Part shown: in pieces, positions 5,148 to 8,844 of the stretch | Numbering within the stretch: position 1 is the stretch's first letter | Layout: every line of letters begins with the position of its first letter | Source: an uncultured Micrococcales bacterium | GTDB taxonomy: Bacteria > Actinomycetota > Actinomycetes > Actinomycetales > Microbacteriaceae | Direction of reading: 5' to 3' | Assembly: GCA_903929105.1 (NCBI GenBank) | Contig: CAIYTL010000163.1 | Coordinates: 1-8,844, forward strand | Length of the DNA stretch: 8,844 bases | Made by a program: the position numbers and the translations under genes | Notes under the pieces: model-generated | What the model saw: the letters and a program-made list of their open reading frames with translations, nothing else | The model's database searches: none | What the model was told of the DNA's origin: nothing

Positions 5148-6813
5148 CTATTCGCCTAGCGCCATTTTCAGAGTCTCGAGTGGCAACCCGCCTAGGTTCA
5201 GCGCCTTGGTGTGAAACGCCTTAATGTCAAACTTAGAGCCGGCACGCGCAGCGGCTTCGTCGCGCAGCTGCTCCCAAATTCGCTGACCAATCTTGTAGCT
5301 TGGAGCCTGACCAGGCCAGCCAAAATATCGGTTCACCTCAAAGTCGATAAATGCTGGTGCCATGTGCACGTTTTTGCCCATAAACTCGCGCGCATAGGCG
5401 TGATCCCACTTGCCTTTGCCGTCGAGTCGGGGCTTGCCCCAAGTGAACGCCAATGTCTAGCACAACACGAGCGGCTCGCATGCGCTGACCGTCGAGCATG
5501 CCCAGCTGGTCACCCAAGTCATCTAAAAAGCCCAAGTCTTGCATCAGGCGCTCGGCATAAAGCGCCCAGCCCTCGCCGTGGCCCGAGCTAAAACTTGCGT
5601 TGCGGCGCCAAGAGTTGAGGGCGTCTTTGTTATAGACCGCCTGTGCGACCTGCAGGTGGTGGCCTGGAACACCTTCGTGATAAACGGTGGTGGTTTCACG
5701 CCAGGTGGCAAAAGTTTCGACACCGGCTGGCACTGACCACCACATGCGTCCTGGGCGCGAAAAGTCATCGGTTGGCCCCGTGTAATAAATGCCACCGGTG
5801 TTGGTCGGAGCAATCATGCATTCCAGCGCGCGAAGTTCGGGGGCGATGTCAAAGTGCGTCTTGCCCAGTTCTTCGATTGCGGTGTCTGAAAGGTTTTGCA
5901 TCCAGGCCTGAAGCGCTTTTGAGCCGTGCAGCTTGCGAGCTTCGTCGTTGTCGAGCTTTTTGATGGCCTCTTCAACGGTGGCACCACGTTTGATTTTGTT
6001 GGCGACAGCCTCTTGCTCGGCGGTTACTCGAGCCAGTTCTTCGATGCCCCACTCATAGGTCTCGTCAAGGTCAACGGTTGTGCCTAGAAACTCACGACTG
6101 GCTAGTTGGTAATGTTCACGGCCAACTGCGTCACGCTTTTTGGCGGCGTCAAGCAGTTCGCCGGTCAAGAAATTGCCAAATAGCAAATAACTTTGGGTGG
6201 CAGCCTCGGCAGCGCGCCTCAGGTCTTTGCGCAGGCTCTTTGGCAGCTCTTCACCGTTGACTGTGGCGCTCTTAGCAAAATCTAGAAAGAAACCTTTATT
6301 TGCGGTGAGTTGTTTGACCTGTTTTGCAACTTCTTTGACCTGACGGCGGGCTGGAGTGTTCTTGTGAGCCATTCCGGCGCGCAAAGTTTCGACATAGCCA
6401 GCAAGTGCGCCACCGACGGCGTTCATGCGGCCGGCTAGGTTCTGCCAGTCTTCTTCACTATCGGTTGGTGAAAGGTCAAAAATGTCACGGATTCCCTGTG
6501 CCGGCGAAGCGATCACATTGAGGTTGCGTTCACCCAGTTTGGCTTCAAAGATCTCATTTTCAAGCTCAAGCTGAGTGAGCATTGCGTGTTTGGTGACAAT
6601 GTCGACCTCGTCAGCTGGCTCAGTGTTGCGAAGCTGAACTATAAAACGGTTGAGCTCTGCGTTGTAGTGAGCGTCGGCTGCGGGGCTCAAATCTGAGAGC
6701 TTATCGGCACCGATTTTTGAACCCACTGAGGTCGCGAATTCTGGGCTCAGTCTGATGAGCGTCTCATACCAATGCTCGGCAAGCGCGTCGATTTTGCTTG
6801 GCACTCGTGTCAT
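5148..6813 (-). pseudogene. DUF885 family metallohydrolase-like protein, frameshifted near its C-terminus
   Basis: DUF885 proteins are large, mostly helical, putative zinc metallopeptidases related to the gluzincin clan; substrates are generally not established. The frame from the ATG at 6813 carries the hallmark HEGVPGHH (379-386) and, 28 residues later, GEGWALYAE (E414), the expected third metal ligand. It then runs through DGQRMRAARVVLDIGVHLG (to 459), changes to unrelated sequence and stops at 5338. The rest of the family C-terminus is in the next frame: KPRLDGKGKW, FEVNRYFGWPGQAPSYKIGQ, then a KAFHTKALNLGGLPLETL end and a TAG at 5150-5148. Reading three instead of four G at 5437-5440 joins the two parts cleanly into a 554-residue protein. 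No signal peptide is visible. This is either a sequencing error or a real mutation removing about 95 native residues; the metal site itself precedes the break. The ATG lacks a clear ribosome binding site. If intact, this is an ordinary cytosolic member. Confidence 0.85.
5429..5440 (-). other. Frameshift site: GGGGCAAGCCCC palindrome
   Basis: The reading frame of the DUF885 gene breaks at a run of four G (5437-5440, minus strand) that forms one arm of a perfect 5-bp inverted repeat with a 2-nt loop. Upstream codons read GTT CAC TTG GGG; dropping one G gives V-H-L-G-K-P-R and restores the family sequence. A homopolymer inside a tight hairpin is prone both to replication slippage and to sequencing error. 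Confidence 0.75.
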
Positions 6814-6922
6814 AAGCCCATTCTTGCAAACAAAAGCGCGCGGGTGTCACTTTAACCGCAAATGTGCATTAGGTAAACAAAAGGTTAACAACTTCGGGGT
6901 GAAGCGCTAGCAAGGTGCGCTA
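6814..6922 (-). promoter_or_regulatory. 109-bp gap between epsilon subunit and DUF885 genes
   Basis: No open frame of note. Just after the epsilon stop the minus strand carries AGCGC-N9-GCGCT (6922-6904) and then CTTCACCCCGAAG, both short dyads without a U-tract, perhaps a weak terminator. An AT-rich stretch follows (GTTAACCTTTTGTTTACC). A GTGACA hexamer (6850-6845) could be a -35 for the DUF885 gene with a poor AAGAAT -10 just before its ATG, but the 19-nt spacing is unfavourable. A promoter somewhere here is likely given the gap; its position is not fixed. Confidence 0.25.
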
Positions 6923-7168
6923 TTAGCGGCTAAGACCGTGCCGATAAGCCGCCCGCCACTGACCCCGGCCAGGAGTGATTGGCTCTCGAAGCAGACCAAC
7001 ATTTTTAGACCAGCTCGAGGTTGGTTCAACTGCACTGGCAGCTGCACTGGCTAAGGCAGCCGCTGAGGCCGCCTGAAGCACGGCCACAATAACTGCCAAC
7101 TCTTCGGAGTTTGGGTTGCCGCCGAGCACGCTAAAGCCCTGCTGTGGCAGTTCGTTAGCGTTGCTCAT
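6923..7168 (-). CDS. accE: Acyl-CoA carboxylase epsilon subunit
   Basis: A small protein (81 residues) of the actinobacterial acyl-CoA carboxylase epsilon family. It binds the beta-subunit core and stimulates or stabilises the alpha-beta holoenzyme. The N-terminal half shows the family pattern FSVLGGNPNSEELAVIVAVL (12-31), a helix rich in alanine follows (32-46), and the C-terminus has W53 and the GRGQWRAAYRHG end, where a proline/glycine stretch precedes a conserved tryptophan (W70). The start is supported by AGGA exactly 6 nt before the ATG. It lies 29 bp downstream of the beta subunit stop on the same strand, so both are almost certainly in one transcript. In many relatives maf would follow directly; here the DUF885 gene comes next after 109 bp. 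Confidence 0.9.
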   Translation of the reverse strand: MSNANELPQQGFSVLGGNPNSEELAVIVAVLQAASAAALASAAASAVEPTSSWSKNVGLLREPITPGRGQWRAAYRHGLSR

Positions 7169-7197
7169 TCGGGTTCCTAAATCAATCCTGATGTTTT

Positions 7198-8802
7198 CTA
7201 TAGCGGAATGTTGCCGTGCTTTTTAGGTGGCACGTTGGCGCGTTTGGTGCGAAGAGCTCGCAGCGCTTTAATCACCGAAATGCGAGTTGCTGCCGGCTCA
7301 ATGATGCCGTCGAGCTCGCCACGTTCGGCCGCAAGGAACGGGCTCGCAACGTTGTAGGTGTATTCAGCTGCTAGTCGGGCGCGAACCTTGTTCACATCTT
7401 CACCGGCCGCTTCAGCCTGTCGAATCTGTTCGCGGAACAAAATATTCACAGCACCCTGACCACCCATTACGGCGATCTCAGCAGTTGGCCAAGCCAAGTT
7501 GATGTCGGCGCCAAGCTGTTTAGAGCCCATAACGATGTAGGCGCCTCCGTATGCTTTGCGGGTAATCACTGTGACTAGCGGAACGGTGGCCTCAGCATAT
7601 GCATAAAGCAACTTGGCTCCACGTCGAATCACACCGGCCCACTCCTGGTCAGTGCCAGGCAGGTATCCCGGCACGTCAACCAAAGTCAGAATCGGAATCG
7701 AGAAGGCGTCGCAGAATCGCACGAAACGAGCGGCTTTTTCGCCGGCTTCAATGTTTAGCGTGCCGGCCATTTGCTGGGGCTGGTTGGCGATGATGCCAAC
7801 GCTGCGACCGTCAATGCGGGCAAAACCAATCAAAATGTTCGGTGCAAACAGTGGCTGAACCTCAAGAAAATCGTTGTTGTCAACGATGCTCTCGATGATT
7901 TGGCTCATGTCATAGGGCTGGTTCGGTGAATCAGGAATGATGACGTTGAGTTCGCGGTCGGCCTCTGTCACTTCTAGCTCAGTAGACGCGGCATAAACCA
8001 CGCTTTCAGCAAGGTTGTTCTCGGGCAAAAAGCTAAGCAGGGTGCGAGCATAGTCAATCGCATCTTCTTCGTCGCTCGCCAAATAGTGAGCTACACCCGA
8101 AGTTTTGTTGTGGGTTAGTGCTCCACCGAGTTCTTCCATGCCAACGTCTTCGCCGGTCACTGTCTTAATCACGTCGGGGCCGGTCACAAACATGTTCGAG
8201 GTTTTGTCGACCATGATCACAAAGTCGGTTAGCGCTGGTGAATAAACCGCTCCACCAGCGGCAGGGCCCATAATGATTGAAATCTGCGGAATGACTCCCG
8301 AAGCCATTGTGTTGCGTTTGAAGATCTCACCGTATTTGCCAAGGGCGATAACACCCTCTTGAATGCGGGCACCACCTGAGTCGAGCATTCCGATAAGCGG
8401 CACACCGGTAGCAATGGCTAGGTCCATGACCTTGATGATTTTGTTTCCTGCAGCCTCACCCAGAGAACCACCAAAAATGGTGAAGTCTTGCGAGAACACA
8501 GCAACTTGGCGGCCCTGAATGGTTCCGACGCCGGTGACTACCGAGTCGCCATAAGGTCGAGTTTTGTCCATTCCGAAAGCTGTTGAACGGTGGCGAACGA
8601 ACTCATCGAGTTCTTCAAAAGAACCCGCGTCGAGCAGCATCTCGATGCGCTCACGAGCAGTTTTCTTGCCTTTTGCGTGCTGCTTAGCGATAGCTGCTTC
8701 GCCACTGGCATAAACCGCCTCGTGGTAACGCTTTTCTAAGTCTTTTAGTTTGCCGGCTGTGGTGAAGAGGGCTTCATCCATCGGTGTCTTGTCTGACGTC
8801 AA
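7198..8802 (-). CDS. accD: Acyl-CoA carboxylase beta subunit (carboxyltransferase)
   Basis: This 534-residue subunit moves the carboxyl group from carboxybiotin onto acetyl- or propionyl-CoA, giving malonyl- or methylmalonyl-CoA for lipid synthesis; the family forms a cytosolic hexameric core. Both crotonase-like halves are complete. The N-half has DSGGARIQEG (141-150) and GPAAGGAVYSPALTDF (179-194). The C-half has QPQQMAGTLN (341-350), DVPGYLPGTDQE (376-387), the second oxyanion stretch KAYGGAYIVMGSK (416-428) and LAWPTAEIAVMGGQGAVNIL. Isoleucine 423 sits where, as I recall, Streptomyces PccB has an aspartate and AccB an isoleucine that set acyl-CoA preference; this hints at broader, acetyl-CoA-accepting specificity. 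The TTG start at 8802 is preferred over the ATG seven codons later because GGAG lies 6 nt upstream of it and nothing precedes the ATG. The epsilon gene follows at 29 bp. Also named pccB or accD5. Confidence 0.95.
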   Translation of the reverse strand: MTSDKTPMDEALFTTAGKLKDLEKRYHEAVYASGEAAIAKQHAKGKKTARERIEMLLDAGSFEELDEFVRHRSTAFGMDKTRPYGDSVVTGVGTIQGRQVAVFSQDFTIFGGSLGEAAGNKIIKVMDLAIATGVPLIGMLDSGGARIQEGVIALGKYGEIFKRNTMASGVIPQISIIMGPAAGGAVYSPALTDFVIMVDKTSNMFVTGPDVIKTVTGEDVGMEELGGALTHNKTSGVAHYLASDEEDAIDYARTLLSFLPENNLAESVVYAASTELEVTEADRELNVIIPDSPNQPYDMSQIIESIVDNNDFLEVQPLFAPNILIGFARIDGRSVGIIANQPQQMAGTLNIEAGEKAARFVRFCDAFSIPILTLVDVPGYLPGTDQEWAGVIRRGAKLLYAYAEATVPLVTVITRKAYGGAYIVMGSKQLGADINLAWPTAEIAVMGGQGAVNILFREQIRQAEAAGEDVNKVRARLAAEYTYNVASPFLAAERGELDGIIEPAATRISVIKALRALRTKRANVPPKKHGNIPL

Positions 8803-8844
8803 GGTTCACTCCATGATTTTCAGGTTGCCACAACTCTATCGAAG
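8803..8844 (-). promoter_or_regulatory. 5' region of the beta subunit gene with SD and possible -10
   Basis: GGAG (8812-8809) is placed 6 nt before the TTG start. An upstream in-frame ATG (8814) is followed at once by a TGA, which excludes a longer N-terminus from that codon. TAGAGT (8838-8833) fits TAnnnT and would give a leader of about 20-25 nt; any -35 lies outside the window. In many actinobacteria the biotin ligase gene diverges here, but too little sequence is present to see it. Confidence 0.35.

Noticed and set aside
5148..5453. Separate small gene of 101 codons with a TTG start
   Set aside because: Its sequence is the missing C-terminus of the DUF885 protein, it has no ribosome binding site, and it joins in frame if one G is removed.
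5211..5591. 126-codon plus-strand open frame across the DUF885 frameshift
   Set aside because: Antisense to conserved DUF885 sequence in both minus-strand frames; no homology recognised.
270..7197. Mobile element or genomic island between epsilon and maf
   Set aside because: No transposase, integrase, terminal inverted repeat or tRNA is visible, and the inserted genes look compositionally similar by eye; rearrangement or ancestral order remain open.
1..8844. CRISPR array, tRNA, rRNA or riboswitch
   Set aside because: No regularly spaced repeats, no cloverleaf-like sequences with T-loop motifs, and nearly all space is coding; the longest gene-free stretch is only 109 bp.

Overview
The window looks like a chromosomal segment of a small-genome, mid-GC actinobacterium. 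The best guess is a freshwater Microbacteriaceae relative (Luna-type, such as Rhodoluna or Aquiluna). This rests on the actinobacterial acyl-CoA carboxylase set (biotinylated alpha chain, beta chain and the tiny epsilon subunit), a Maf protein tied to that cluster, actinobacterial LuxR-type two-component proteins, alternative TTG starts, and a base composition that by eye is only a little above half GC. The taxonomic call is an inference.

Layout from left to right. On the minus strand lie the 5' end of the biotin carboxylase/BCCP alpha subunit (1-269, running off the window) and a complete Maf nucleotide pyrophosphatase (327-983). A 60-bp divergent promoter region with a perfect dyad follows. 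On the plus strand come a TrmA/RlmD-family RNA m5U methyltransferase (1044-2255), a NarL/LuxR response regulator (2295-2942), a five-helix membrane histidine kinase (2939-4159), and a six-helix membrane protein that resembles a kinase stripped of its phosphoacceptor and ATP-binding motifs (4156-5139). The last three are chained by two ATGA stop/start overlaps. Convergent to them, 8 bp away, is a DUF885 family metallohydrolase-like gene on the minus strand (5148-6813), broken by a +1 frameshift at a four-G run. Then come the carboxylase epsilon subunit (6923-7168) and beta subunit (7198-8802), both minus strand.

How the genes work together. The alpha, beta and epsilon chains should form one acyl-CoA carboxylase supplying malonyl- and/or methylmalonyl-CoA for lipid synthesis. 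In many actinobacteria the order beta-epsilon-maf-alpha is contiguous. Here the same order and orientation survive, but about 5.9 kb separate epsilon from maf. The intervening block holds the DUF885 gene, the methyltransferase and the three-gene signalling cassette. The cassette (response regulator, competent kinase, degenerate kinase-like membrane partner) is the part of the window most likely to be a poorly described system.
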